Shown here: positions 1 to 7,837 of the stretch, piece by piece
How the letters are laid out: each line of letters starts with the position of its first letter
Position numbering within the stretch: position 1 is the stretch's first letter
DNA from: Pseudomaricurvus sp033283175
GTDB lineage: Bacteria; Pseudomonadota; Gammaproteobacteria; Pseudomonadales; Cellvibrionaceae
Reading direction: 5' to 3'
Assembly (NCBI GenBank): GCA_033283175.1
Contig: JAWMQM010000001.1
Coordinates: 1,786,783-1,850,782 of the forward strand
DNA: 64,000 nucleotides
Position numbers and translations under genes: made by a program
The notes under the pieces: model-generated
What the model was told of the DNA's origin: nothing
The model's database searches: none
What the model saw: only the letters and a program-made list of their open reading frames with translations

Positions 1-2
1 GG

Positions 3-764
3 CGTGCCAATGCCCTGTTGCAGAATTTGCCCCGGCCTCTGGCAGAGGCTGAACTCAATGACCAGCGTGGCGGCTTTCTGACCACCGAAGGCTTTAACGT
101 GCGTATCGGTTTCGAGCGGGTAACCCTGATTGATGGCGTAGTGGTGGCGCGCTCCACGCTGACGCTGCCCGATATGAACAATCGTATGCAGGCGATGGAT
201 CAACAGATGCAGGCCATGAGCCAGGATATGGAGGCCATGAAAAACACCATGCAGGAGAATATGGCCTCCAGCGTGAATGCCATGGAGTCCGCCCTGTCCA
301 GCCCACAGGTACAGAATCATCCAGATCTGGATGCCAGGGGCCAGCAGGCACTGGCCACCACAGCACAGGCGCTGCAGTCGAACCCGTCCGTCGCTGCCAG
401 TGGTAATGGCTTCGACCTGCAAGTGGATTCCAATGCACAGACAGGTGTGAAGCGTGACACCGCAACCCTGAGTCTGGTGGATGCGACGCAGGTACAATCG
501 GCGTCGAGTCTCACCCCTGCCAGGGCGTTGTCGGCAGACGCCGGTCAAGCGGTCAGTATGGCGTTGAATACGCCGGTGCATGTCAGTCAGTCGATGACCA
601 ATATTGCCCAGACGGCCACCACCACTCTGATCCAGAATGCCGCAGATAATCGCATGATCCAGACACTGGAGACCCTGAACATCGAACTGTCGGGACTTGG
701 TCCTCGCGGTGTGCCGGGGCTGGGACGTCACATGTTGCCCAGCCTCCAGTACTACAGTCGTTGA
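3..764 (+). CDS. RGGF-motif protein with methionine heptad repeat (partial, 5' end outside window)
   Basis: The frame is open to the left window edge, so the true start lies upstream; the first start codon inside is a TTG at 18. Numbering from that codon, the N-terminal part has an ELNDQRGGF motif (about 12-20), like the GG-type segments of proteins exported beside C39 peptidases in FilA/Fap-like surface systems. A predicted coiled coil follows (about 53-82) with Met at 53, 57, 60, 64, 67, 71, 74 and 78, a regular 4-3 spacing. The rest is rich in Ala, Gln, Ser and Thr and ends in Tyr-Tyr-Ser-Arg. The gene converges on the beta-barrel gene at 798-1892 with a 33-base gap. No enzymatic motif is visible. 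A role as a secreted or surface structural protein is inference; function unknown. Confidence 0.7.
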   Translation, partial: RANALLQNLPRPLAEAELNDQRGGFLTTEGFNVRIGFERVTLIDGVVVARSTLTLPDMNNRMQAMDQQMQAMSQDMEAMKNTMQENMASSVNAMESALSSPQVQNHPDLDARGQQALATTAQALQSNPSVAASGNGFDLQVDSNAQTGVKRDTATLSLVDATQVQSASSLTPARALSADAGQAVSMALNTPVHVSQSMTNIAQTATTTLIQNAADNRMIQTLETLNIELSGLGPRGVPGLGRHMLPSLQYYSR

Positions 765-797
765 TGGCCAGGGATGTGCTGGCGGGTGGAGAGAATT

Positions 798-1892
798 TCA
801 GAATTGCAGTGGCGCCTTGAGGGTGATCTGTACATCCGGGCTCTGCTCGGTGACGCCCACCGCCAGTGACAGGTTGACGGTTTGCTTGCGGGTCACCTGT
901 TGGGTGAGGCCAAACAGCAGGCTGCCGGCGTGGAAGCGATCGAACTCCGCGTCGGTCACATCGGAGTGCACCTCAACGGTGGTGCGATCTATGATGTTGT
1001 GTTCGTAGCCCAGGCTGAACGAGGTGCGTTCGTTGACCGCGAAGCCCATGCCGAAGCTGAAGCCGATAATGTCACCCGGGTTAACAGTGCCGCCAAACTC
1101 CGGGCCCTTGTCCTCCTTGATATTCCACAGGTAACTGATGCTGCCATAGACCACCGCCGGATCCGACGGGTAGAGCAGGGTCAGTCCCGGCTGCACCGCC
1201 CAGAAGCCGGAGCCGGTGGGTTGCTCATCAAAGATCACGCCCACAATGGCGCCCTGGTCGTTCACCAGGGTGCGGCGTTCCAGATCGAAAATGCTGGTGC
1301 CGCTGTCGCTCTTGATGCGCAGGTTGCCGATAAAGTAGGGCAGGCCATAACCGCCGTCGTTGAGCTGGTAGTTAATGCTCATCTCCAGGTCACCCCAGCC
1401 GTCGCCGCTGGTATCACTGATGAGGTCTATCGGAGTACCGTCCAGCGCCTGACGCTCACGGATGCTCTCGTCAATATCGAGATAGGGGGCACGCAGGCTT
1501 ACCTCCAGCCGTGAGGTGATGCCGTAACGAAACGTCAGTGCGTAGGTGAGAATGTCCCGCTCAGCCTGGCTGATGTTGATCAGGCCGATAATCAGCGCCG
1601 GCAACACGGTAAAACCTTCGATAGCGACAACCGTTGAGGAGCTGTGGGTGTAGCTGAAAGAGGGTTCCACAATGAAAGAGCCGCGGGTGGTGAGGATGCC
1701 GCGATTACTGATGCTGGAGACGACTTCGCTTACCTGTTGCTCGCGAGCCTTGTTTTCGGTGCCTGTGCTGGTGCCGCTGGACGATTGTGCGGCTAAGGGA
1801 GCGCTGGCGCCCATGATGCCAACCGCCAGCAACAGGGATGGCAGTGAGCCGGGCGCAGGTCGCCGTGGGCGCGCAGTTAGGGCAGAGAACAT
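798..1892 (-). CDS. Outer-membrane beta-barrel protein (phenol-degradation meta/transporter-like)
   Basis: 364 residues. An N-terminal signal peptide ends around LAA before QSSSG (about residue 35). A short linker containing EQQVSEVVSSISNRGILTTRG is followed by repeated alternating hydrophobic/polar strands, and the chain ends in LKAPLQF, a C-terminal aromatic typical of outer-membrane barrels. The mature part resembles MetA-type putative transporters. A strong Shine-Dalgarno (AAGGAGG, 5 bases before ATG) fixes the start. It lies 54 bases downstream of the VpsR-like regulator gene on the same strand, so co-transcription is likely, and converges with the RGGF protein gene. A secretion pore for surface fibres (FapF-like role) is possible but is inference; substrate unknown. 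Confidence 0.7.
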   Translation of the reverse strand: MFSALTARPRRPAPGSLPSLLLAVGIMGASAPLAAQSSSGTSTGTENKAREQQVSEVVSSISNRGILTTRGSFIVEPSFSYTHSSSTVVAIEGFTVLPALIIGLINISQAERDILTYALTFRYGITSRLEVSLRAPYLDIDESIRERQALDGTPIDLISDTSGDGWGDLEMSINYQLNDGGYGLPYFIGNLRIKSDSGTSIFDLERRTLVNDQGAIVGVIFDEQPTGSGFWAVQPGLTLLYPSDPAVVYGSISYLWNIKEDKGPEFGGTVNPGDIIGFSFGMGFAVNERTSFSLGYEHNIIDRTTVEVHSDVTDAEFDRFHAGSLLFGLTQQVTRKQTVNLSLAVGVTEQSPDVQITLKAPLQF

Positions 1893-1946
1893 CGTGGCCT
1901 CCTTGCCGTTAAGGATTGCAGTCAGGAGTTGTTTTTATGTGCTGGT

Positions 1947-3365
1947 TCACCCGGCGCGGCGGTTGTCCTCCAGGCCGGGGATGATCGGCTGGCGCCCGGG
2001 GCACTCCTCGTGGTCGGGTGAAATGTTGTGCCGGCTCATGAGTTTGTAGAGTGTCGGTCGCGATATCTGCAGCAACCGTGAGGCTTCAGAGACATTGTTA
2101 TTGGCGTAGCGCAAGGAGGCGAGAATGCTGTCGGCCTCGGCCTGTTCGCGGGCTTCGTTGAGGGTGCCGGGGCGCGGCAGTTGTTCGTCGTAGTCCAGGT
2201 CCAGGTCGCGGGCCGTGATCATTTGGCCTTCGGCCATCAGTGCTGCCTTGAACACGCGGTTTTTCAGCTCGCGTACATTGCCCGGCCAATGGTAGAGGCG
2301 TATGGCCGTGGCGGCTTGTGGTGAAAAGCGCATGGGCCGGGTGCCGGAGAGCTGTTCCTGCAGGAAGTGCTCAGCCAGCAATATGCAGTCGTCTTCACGC
2401 TCCCGCAGGGGGGGCATATGGATATGCAGCACGTTGAGGCGATAGTAGAGATCCTCACGGAAATGTTGTTCCCGGATCGCTGTCTCCAGATCGGCGTTGG
2501 TAGCGGCGATGATACGCAGGTCCACATCAATACTCTGCCGGCCTCCCACTCGCTGGATCACGCCGTCCTGTAAAAAGCGCAGGAAGTTCACTTGCTGTTC
2601 CAGGGGCAGCTCGCCGATCTCGTCGAGGAACAGGCTGCCCCTGTGGGCAGATTCCACCTTGCCGATCTGCCGTTCGGTGGCGTGGGTGAACGCGCCTTTC
2701 TCGTGTCCGAACAGTTCGGATTGGGTCAACCCCTGGGGAATGGCGCCGCAGTTCACGGCTACAAAAGGGTTGCTGTGGCGCCGGGATTGACGGTGCAGCT
2801 CCCGCGCTACCAGCTCCTTGCCGGTACCGCTTTCGCCGGTGATGAGTACCGGGGCATCTACCGCTGCCGCGCGCTCGATCAGGTGGTGAATGTGCCGGAT
2901 CGCCGGGCTGTTGCCGCCCAGCAGTGACGTGCCGCGATTGCTCGCCTGCTGCCGGGTGTGATGGTAGCGACTCAAGTGCCGCAACTGATGCATGGCGTGG
3001 GCGTGACGCAACATATGATCCAGCGCGCCGGCGTCTACCGGCTGCAACTGAAAACCGAAGGTGAAATCACTGACCAGTTGTCGCAGTCGCGGTTGTTGCA
3101 GTCCGTCGCTGTTAAGCAGCGCCACCCAGGGCAACTGGGGGTTGTTCTGGATGGTGTCGCTCAGGTCATTGATCTGGGCGTCAGTCATGCCGGAGGAGAG
3201 GCAGACAATGGCGGCCGCCATGGGCCGGTGGGAGAGGTTAACGGGCAGGGAGTGGGGCAGGTGGACCGGGAACAGCCGCCAGTCTGGCAGTTGCTGCGCC
3301 AGCGCGCGTGTCTCTTCCGGTGCACAAAACCCCACATGCCAAACCCCGAGGTTTTTGCTGAACAT
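1947..3365 (-). CDS. VpsR-like sigma54-type transcription factor with GAFTHA loop
   Basis: 472 residues in three parts. Residues 1-140 are a degenerate receiver-like domain without an evident phospho-acceptor pocket. An AAA+ domain follows, with Walker A GESGTGKE (177-184) and Walker B SLFLDE (244-249). The C-terminal Fis-type helix-turn-helix includes NNVSEASRLLQISRPTLYKLM. The sigma54-contact loop reads GAFTHA (224-229) instead of GAFTGA. In the family, VpsR is a c-di-GMP-responsive biofilm regulator that can work with sigma70, and loss of GAFTGA is consistent with that. It is upstream of and co-oriented with the beta-barrel gene, its likely target or partner. c-di-GMP binding here is inference. 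Confidence 0.85.
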   Translation of the reverse strand: MFSKNLGVWHVGFCAPEETRALAQQLPDWRLFPVHLPHSLPVNLSHRPMAAAIVCLSSGMTDAQINDLSDTIQNNPQLPWVALLNSDGLQQPRLRQLVSDFTFGFQLQPVDAGALDHMLRHAHAMHQLRHLSRYHHTRQQASNRGTSLLGGNSPAIRHIHHLIERAAAVDAPVLITGESGTGKELVARELHRQSRRHSNPFVAVNCGAIPQGLTQSELFGHEKGAFTHATERQIGKVESAHRGSLFLDEIGELPLEQQVNFLRFLQDGVIQRVGGRQSIDVDLRIIAATNADLETAIREQHFREDLYYRLNVLHIHMPPLREREDDCILLAEHFLQEQLSGTRPMRFSPQAATAIRLYHWPGNVRELKNRVFKAALMAEGQMITARDLDLDYDEQLPRPGTLNEAREQAEADSILASLRYANNNVSEASRLLQISRPTLYKLMSRHNISPDHEECPGRQPIIPGLEDNRRAG

Positions 3366-3727
3366 AGGAATCCCTTCTTCTGTAAACCATTACACGTGAC
3401 CGGCATCCTGCGGTCATTAACTATCGGTTTTCAGCCGGTCTTATTGGAGCTTCTTACGAGTGCACAGAAGCATAGTAGTGCTCATACGAAAGTGAAAAGA
3501 CGAAATCAGTATAAAAATCGCCCTGCATAACCGGATGGCAGCGGGCTCTACATTATTGGGGGCAAGGGTTGATTGCGGTGTCAGGGTGACTGGGCAATGG
3601 CCGCAGGCGTTACAGATTTATGGTTTCGTGTTGAGCCGCTTGGGAGGCCAGTGGGCTTGTCGCCAACACGGCGTTCTGGGTTGGGGTGCTGGCATGACCA
3701 CACCGGGGTGGTCATGCCGTCGGTACA
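3366..3727. other. Intergenic region upstream of the VpsR-like gene
   Basis: 362 bases with no convincing gene. On the minus strand a TATACT (3513-3508) could be a -10 box for the VpsR-like gene, but I see no good -35. The right end holds the inverted repeat described at 3691-3718. Confidence 0.4.
3691..3718. terminator. 11-bp hairpin behind the phosphate transporter gene
   Basis: GGCATGACCAC and GTGGTCATGCC form a perfect 11-bp stem with a 6-base loop, 10 bases past the stop of the PiT gene. No T-run follows on either strand, so it may be an mRNA 3'-end stabiliser or a weak terminator. Confidence 0.5.
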
Positions 3728-4999
3728 TCAAGCGCCGAACAGGCCCTTGAAGAAGAAGAAAAACAGAATTGCCAGGCCGGCGCCGGCGGGCAGGGTGATC
3801 AGCCAGCTGGTGAAGATGGTGCCGATCACACCCAGGTTCAGGGCGCCGATACCGCGGGCCAGGCCCACGCCCAGCACCGCACCCACGAGGGTGTGGGTGG
3901 TGGAGATGGGCAGGCCGGTGCCGGAGGCCAGCACCACGGTGGCGGCGGCGCCCAGCTCGGCGGCAAAGCCGCGGCTTGGGGTCAGCTCGGTGATCTTCTT
4001 GCCGATGGTGGCGATTACTTTCCAGCCGTAAGTGGCCAGACCGACAACAATACCGATACCGCCCAGCAGCAGGATCCAGCTGGGCATAACCGATTTGGAG
4101 GCCACCGCACCGGTGGCAATGACACCGTACACCGCTGCCAGTGGGCCAACGGCGTTGGCCACATCGTTGGAGCCGTGGGCAAAGGCCATGGCGCAGGCGG
4201 TGAAGATCATCAGTACGCCAAATACGCGCTCAACACTGGCAAAGCGATTGCCCTTGTTGCCTTCGTCCTTGATGTTGCGCAGCAGCAGCATGCCGATACC
4301 CATCACCAGCAGGCCGATCAAAAACGCGATACCGGCGTCCTGGGCAAAGCTCAGCTCCACGCCCATATCCTTGAACACGTGCTTGAGGCCCTTGAGCATG
4401 GTGACCATGGCCATCAGGAAGCCCACGGCGAACATATACAGGGGGATGTAGCGCTTGGCGTTGGCGAAGGGGTTTTCGGTGTTGAGGATCAGCTTTTGTA
4501 CGGTGCGGAAGAGGAAGAAGCTGATGGTGCCGGCCAGCAGCGGTGATACCACCCAGCTCGCCACAATAGTGCCCACCTTGCCCCAGGCTACCGCGTCCAC
4601 CGAGATGCCCACGGCGGCAAAGCCGACGATGGCGCCGACGATGGAGTGGGTGGTGGAGACCGGCCAGCCCAGCAAGCTGGCGATCAGCAGCCAGGTGCCC
4701 GCCGCCAGCAGCGACGACATCATGCCGAACACCAGCAGTTCCGGCGTGTCAGTTAGTGTCGCAGGATCGATGATGCCTTTGCGGATGGTGGAGGTCACCT
4801 CACCACCGGCCAGGTAGGCACCGAGGAATTCGAAGATCATGGCGATGACGATCGCCTGTTTGATGGTGAGGGCCCGGGAGCCGACGGAGGTGCCCATGGC
4901 GTTGGCCACATCGTTGGCACCTACGCCCCAGGCCATAAAGACACCAAAAATACAGGCCAGGATAAGTAGGGTCTGGCCGTGCTCTGCAAGAATAGACAT
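3728..4999 (-). CDS. pit: PiT-family inorganic phosphate transporter
   Basis: 423 residues, a polytopic membrane protein. It has the two inverted PiT signature regions: GANDVANAMGTSVGSRALT near residue 27, and the matching AHGSNDVANAVGPLAAV near residue 275, each with the conserved GxNDxxN motif. The duplicated WPVSTTHSIVGAIVG and LPISTTHTLVGAVLG segments are also present. PiT proteins bring in phosphate, usually as a neutral metal-phosphate complex, using the proton or sodium gradient. The DUF47 partner gene lies 49 bases upstream, the usual pairing, so the two are probably one operon. No clear Pho box was found. Confidence 0.93.
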   Translation of the reverse strand: MSILAEHGQTLLILACIFGVFMAWGVGANDVANAMGTSVGSRALTIKQAIVIAMIFEFLGAYLAGGEVTSTIRKGIIDPATLTDTPELLVFGMMSSLLAAGTWLLIASLLGWPVSTTHSIVGAIVGFAAVGISVDAVAWGKVGTIVASWVVSPLLAGTISFFLFRTVQKLILNTENPFANAKRYIPLYMFAVGFLMAMVTMLKGLKHVFKDMGVELSFAQDAGIAFLIGLLVMGIGMLLLRNIKDEGNKGNRFASVERVFGVLMIFTACAMAFAHGSNDVANAVGPLAAVYGVIATGAVASKSVMPSWILLLGGIGIVVGLATYGWKVIATIGKKITELTPSRGFAAELGAAATVVLASGTGLPISTTHTLVGAVLGVGLARGIGALNLGVIGTIFTSWLITLPAGAGLAILFFFFFKGLFGA

Positions 5000-5048
5000 G
5001 GTGAGTCGTACCTATTTGAGTCGTTATCGTTCTCTGGCTGTGCCCGCG

Positions 5049-5729
5049 TCAGCGGGCCAGCAACAGTTGCAGGCGGGATCCGACCTTCTGTGCCCGGTCG
5101 GCCACGTCTCCTACCCACTCAATGACCCGGTAGAGGAAAATCACATCCACCGGTGGTAGTTCCTTCTCGATTTTGAACAATGTGCTGCGGACAGTGACCT
5201 CAAGGTCGTCCGTCAGGCTCTCCAGGTTGTCCAGCTCCTGGATCAGGTTTTCCACGATTTGCAGCTCGCGACCGGCAAAACCGGTCTCCAGCAGCTCGTC
5301 GAGTTCGTTAATGGCGGTCAGTGCCTGGGCGCTGGTGGCGATGCAGGTCTCGACAAACTTGAGCATGTCGGCTTCGATTGCCGCAGGCACGGACATTTCA
5401 CGGCCGAGCATAATGCCGGCGATGTCCTTGGCTCGGTTGGCGATGCTGTCCTGCATGGATAGCAGCTCCAGCAGGTCCGAGCGAGGCACAGGCAGGAAAA
5501 GGCTTTTGGGGAGATGGCGGCGGATTTCACGTTTGAGCGTGTCGCCTTTGTTTTCCAGCTCGCCGATGTCTTTCTGAACCTTGCCGGCGGCTTGCCAGTC
5601 GTTCTTGATGACGGCGTCGAAAAACGGCGTCAGCAGCTGTACTGCCTGGTGGGCCACTTCCATATGCTCCTGAATGGGCTTGATGGGTGACTTACCAAAC
5701 AGGTTGCTCAGGGGGTTGGAGATGGGCAT
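5049..5729 (-). CDS. DUF47/TIGR00153 PhoU-like partner of PiT
   Basis: 226 residues, all alpha-helical. It opens with the family start MPISNPLSNLFGKSP and continues EHMEVAHQAVQLLTPFFDA, then SMQDSIANRAKDIAGIMLGR with the acidic/basic helix pattern of PhoU-like proteins. DUF47 proteins accompany PiT permeases and are thought to modulate phosphate transport. This is the first gene of the pair and pit follows. A TATACT (on the minus strand near 5762) could be its -10, but support is weak. Start chosen at the conserved MPISNP. Confidence 0.9.
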   Translation of the reverse strand: MPISNPLSNLFGKSPIKPIQEHMEVAHQAVQLLTPFFDAVIKNDWQAAGKVQKDIGELENKGDTLKREIRRHLPKSLFLPVPRSDLLELLSMQDSIANRAKDIAGIMLGREMSVPAAIEADMLKFVETCIATSAQALTAINELDELLETGFAGRELQIVENLIQELDNLESLTDDLEVTVRSTLFKIEKELPPVDVIFLYRVIEWVGDVADRAQKVGSRLQLLLAR

Positions 5730-5979
5730 GACTAGGCTCCCTCTGTTTGCTGGCGCGGAGTATAAAGAGTGCCGCGCCAGAACTCATTAAAAAAATGACA
5801 TTTTTCTTACGCCGCCGGCGGCCCTGGCAAATGCCGGCGGCGGGCGTGAGAACTGCCTCCCGCTGCGGCGGGCATCGCTGCCGCAGGACTGGAATTGAGA
5901 CTACAATGGCTGTCATCATGCAGATTACAAATAAAGAAGCATAGCGCTTACTGAATATCAGGGTGTTACAGGGCAATCT

Positions 5980-7749
5980 ATGAATAAAGCGGTCATGATC
6001 GGGCGCGTGCTGGAACTGCGCAATCTGTTGGATGATCTGGTGGCGGACGGGCGTCTCAGCGCCACCGACGCCAACTTTATCGCCGGCCAGAGCCGTACCC
6101 GTGAAGAGGCCACCATGCACCCGGCCAGTTATGTGGCCAGCCAGCGTCTGGAGGACCGCGCCCATCCCGGCCGGACGCTGGACGAGCAGCGTATCTGCCA
6201 GTGGCTGGCGGAGCGGGCGGGTCTGCCACTGGTGCACATTGATCCCCTCAAGATCGACGTGGCGAAGGCCTCCGAAGTGATGTCCTACGCCTTTGCCAAG
6301 CGCCACGGAATCCTCTGCGTCAACAGCAACAGTGACGAGATCCAGGTGGCCTGCAAGCAGCCCTACCTGGATGACTGGGTGCCGCAGCTGGAGCATGTCT
6401 CCCGGCGGCGGGTAAAGCGGGTGTTTGCCCTGCCGTCCGATATCGACCGCTACATGGTGGAGTTCTACACCCTGTCCCGCTCCATCAGTGGTGCCGCCGG
6501 CATGGCGGGCCCCTCGGCGGTCACCAACTTCGAGCAGTTGCTGGAGCTGGGTGCCAGCAAGGACCCGGAGGCCAACGACCAACACATCGTCAATATCGTC
6601 GACTGGTTGCTGCAGTACGCCTTCGACCAGCGCGCCAGTGATATCCACCTGGAGCCGCGCCGTGATATTGGCCGCGTGCGTTTTCGCATCGATGGTGTCC
6701 TGCATCAGGTGTACGAGTTGCCGGCGGCCATCACCAATGCGGTCACCAGCCGCCTGAAGATCCTCGGTCGTATGAACGTGGCCGAGAAGCGCAAGCCCCA
6801 GGACGGTCGTATCAAGACCAAGCGCCCCGACGGCACCGAGGTGGAGTTGCGTCTCTCGACCCTGCCCACCGCCTTTGGCGAAAAGCTGGTGATGCGGATT
6901 TTTGACCCGGATGTGTTGCTGCGCAGCTTCACCGAGCTGGGCCTCACCGGCGAGGACTACGAGCGCTGGCAGACCATGCTCGGCAGTCCCCACGGCATTG
7001 TGCTGGTCACCGGCCCCACCGGCTCCGGTAAAACCACTACCCTCTATTCGTCCCTCAAGCGCCTGGCCACCAGTGAGGTCAACGTCAGCACCATCGAGGA
7101 CCCCATCGAGATGGTGGAGGAGGCCTTTAACCAGACCCAGGTACAGCACAATATCGGCCTCGATTTCGCCACCGGCCTGCGCACCCTGATGCGTCAGGAC
7201 CCGGACATCATCATGGTGGGGGAGATCCGCGACCTGGAGACGGCGCAAATGGCGGTGCAGGCGGCCCTTACCGGCCACCTGGTGATCTCCACCCTGCACA
7301 CCAATGACGCCCCCACCGGCATTACCCGCCTGCTGGACCTGGGTGTGCCCTCCTATCTGCTACGCTCCACGGTGCTGGGCATTATGGCGCAGCGACTGGT
7401 GCGCACCCTCTGCCCCCACTGTAAGGAGCCGGGCGAGGTGGACAGCGATGCCTGGCAGCAGCTGGTCTCGCCCTGGCGCGCGCCGGCACCGAAGGCGTTC
7501 TACAAGCCGGTGGGGTGCCTGGAGTGCCGCAATACCGGCTATCTTGGCCGTCAGGGCATCTATGAAATCATGCCCTTAAGCGAATCGTTGCAGCGGCTGG
7601 TCGAAGCCCCCTGTGACCTGTCGGAGCTGCGCAAGCTGGCCATGCGTGAAGGCATGCGCACCCTGCGATTGTCCGGTGCCCAGAAGGTGGCACAGGGCAT
7701 TACCACCATTGAAGAGGTTATGCGGGTGGCGCCACCGGTGGAGTACTGA
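5980..7749 (+). CDS. GspE/PilB-type secretion ATPase, orphan
   Basis: 589 residues. The N-terminal 150 residues match the T2SSE N-domain layout. The ATPase core has Walker A GPTGSGKTT near residue 345, the aspartate box with ISTIEDPIE, Walker B QDPDIIMVGEIRD, and the His box LVISTLHTND. A zinc tetracysteine element (CPHC near 478, CLEC near 513) marks the GspE/PilB group and excludes PilT retraction ATPases. It would energise a type II secretion or type IV pilus machine, yet no other secretion gene is nearby. It sits 88 bases upstream of glnE on the same strand. Specific partner unknown. Confidence 0.88.
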   Translation: MNKAVMIGRVLELRNLLDDLVADGRLSATDANFIAGQSRTREEATMHPASYVASQRLEDRAHPGRTLDEQRICQWLAERAGLPLVHIDPLKIDVAKASEVMSYAFAKRHGILCVNSNSDEIQVACKQPYLDDWVPQLEHVSRRRVKRVFALPSDIDRYMVEFYTLSRSISGAAGMAGPSAVTNFEQLLELGASKDPEANDQHIVNIVDWLLQYAFDQRASDIHLEPRRDIGRVRFRIDGVLHQVYELPAAITNAVTSRLKILGRMNVAEKRKPQDGRIKTKRPDGTEVELRLSTLPTAFGEKLVMRIFDPDVLLRSFTELGLTGEDYERWQTMLGSPHGIVLVTGPTGSGKTTTLYSSLKRLATSEVNVSTIEDPIEMVEEAFNQTQVQHNIGLDFATGLRTLMRQDPDIIMVGEIRDLETAQMAVQAALTGHLVISTLHTNDAPTGITRLLDLGVPSYLLRSTVLGIMAQRLVRTLCPHCKEPGEVDSDAWQQLVSPWRAPAPKAFYKPVGCLECRNTGYLGRQGIYEIMPLSESLQRLVEAPCDLSELRKLAMREGMRTLRLSGAQKVAQGITTIEEVMRVAPPVEY

Positions 7750-7837
7750 TCCCCGGCCCGGCCCCGGTGGCAGGGCGATAGCCGCTCGCCGCCCCCCCCA
7801 AACAACCGATTACTGAACCCTGCCTAACAGGATCATC

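Noticed and set aside
882..1514. Plus-strand ORF of 210 codons inside the beta-barrel gene
   Set aside because: Antisense shadow; the minus-strand gene has a signal peptide, barrel pattern and a strong ribosome site.
5730..5830. Pho box before the DUF47/pit operon
   Set aside because: A TGTCAT near an AT tract is seen on the minus strand, but the second half-site and spacing are wrong.
5692..7299. Long minus-strand ORF (535 codons)
   Set aside because: Antisense to the secretion ATPase; His/Gly/Gln-rich shadow with no family match and no start signal. Similar long shadows at 7937-9661, 32912-34384, 29800-31044 and 46430-47662 were rejected for the same reason.
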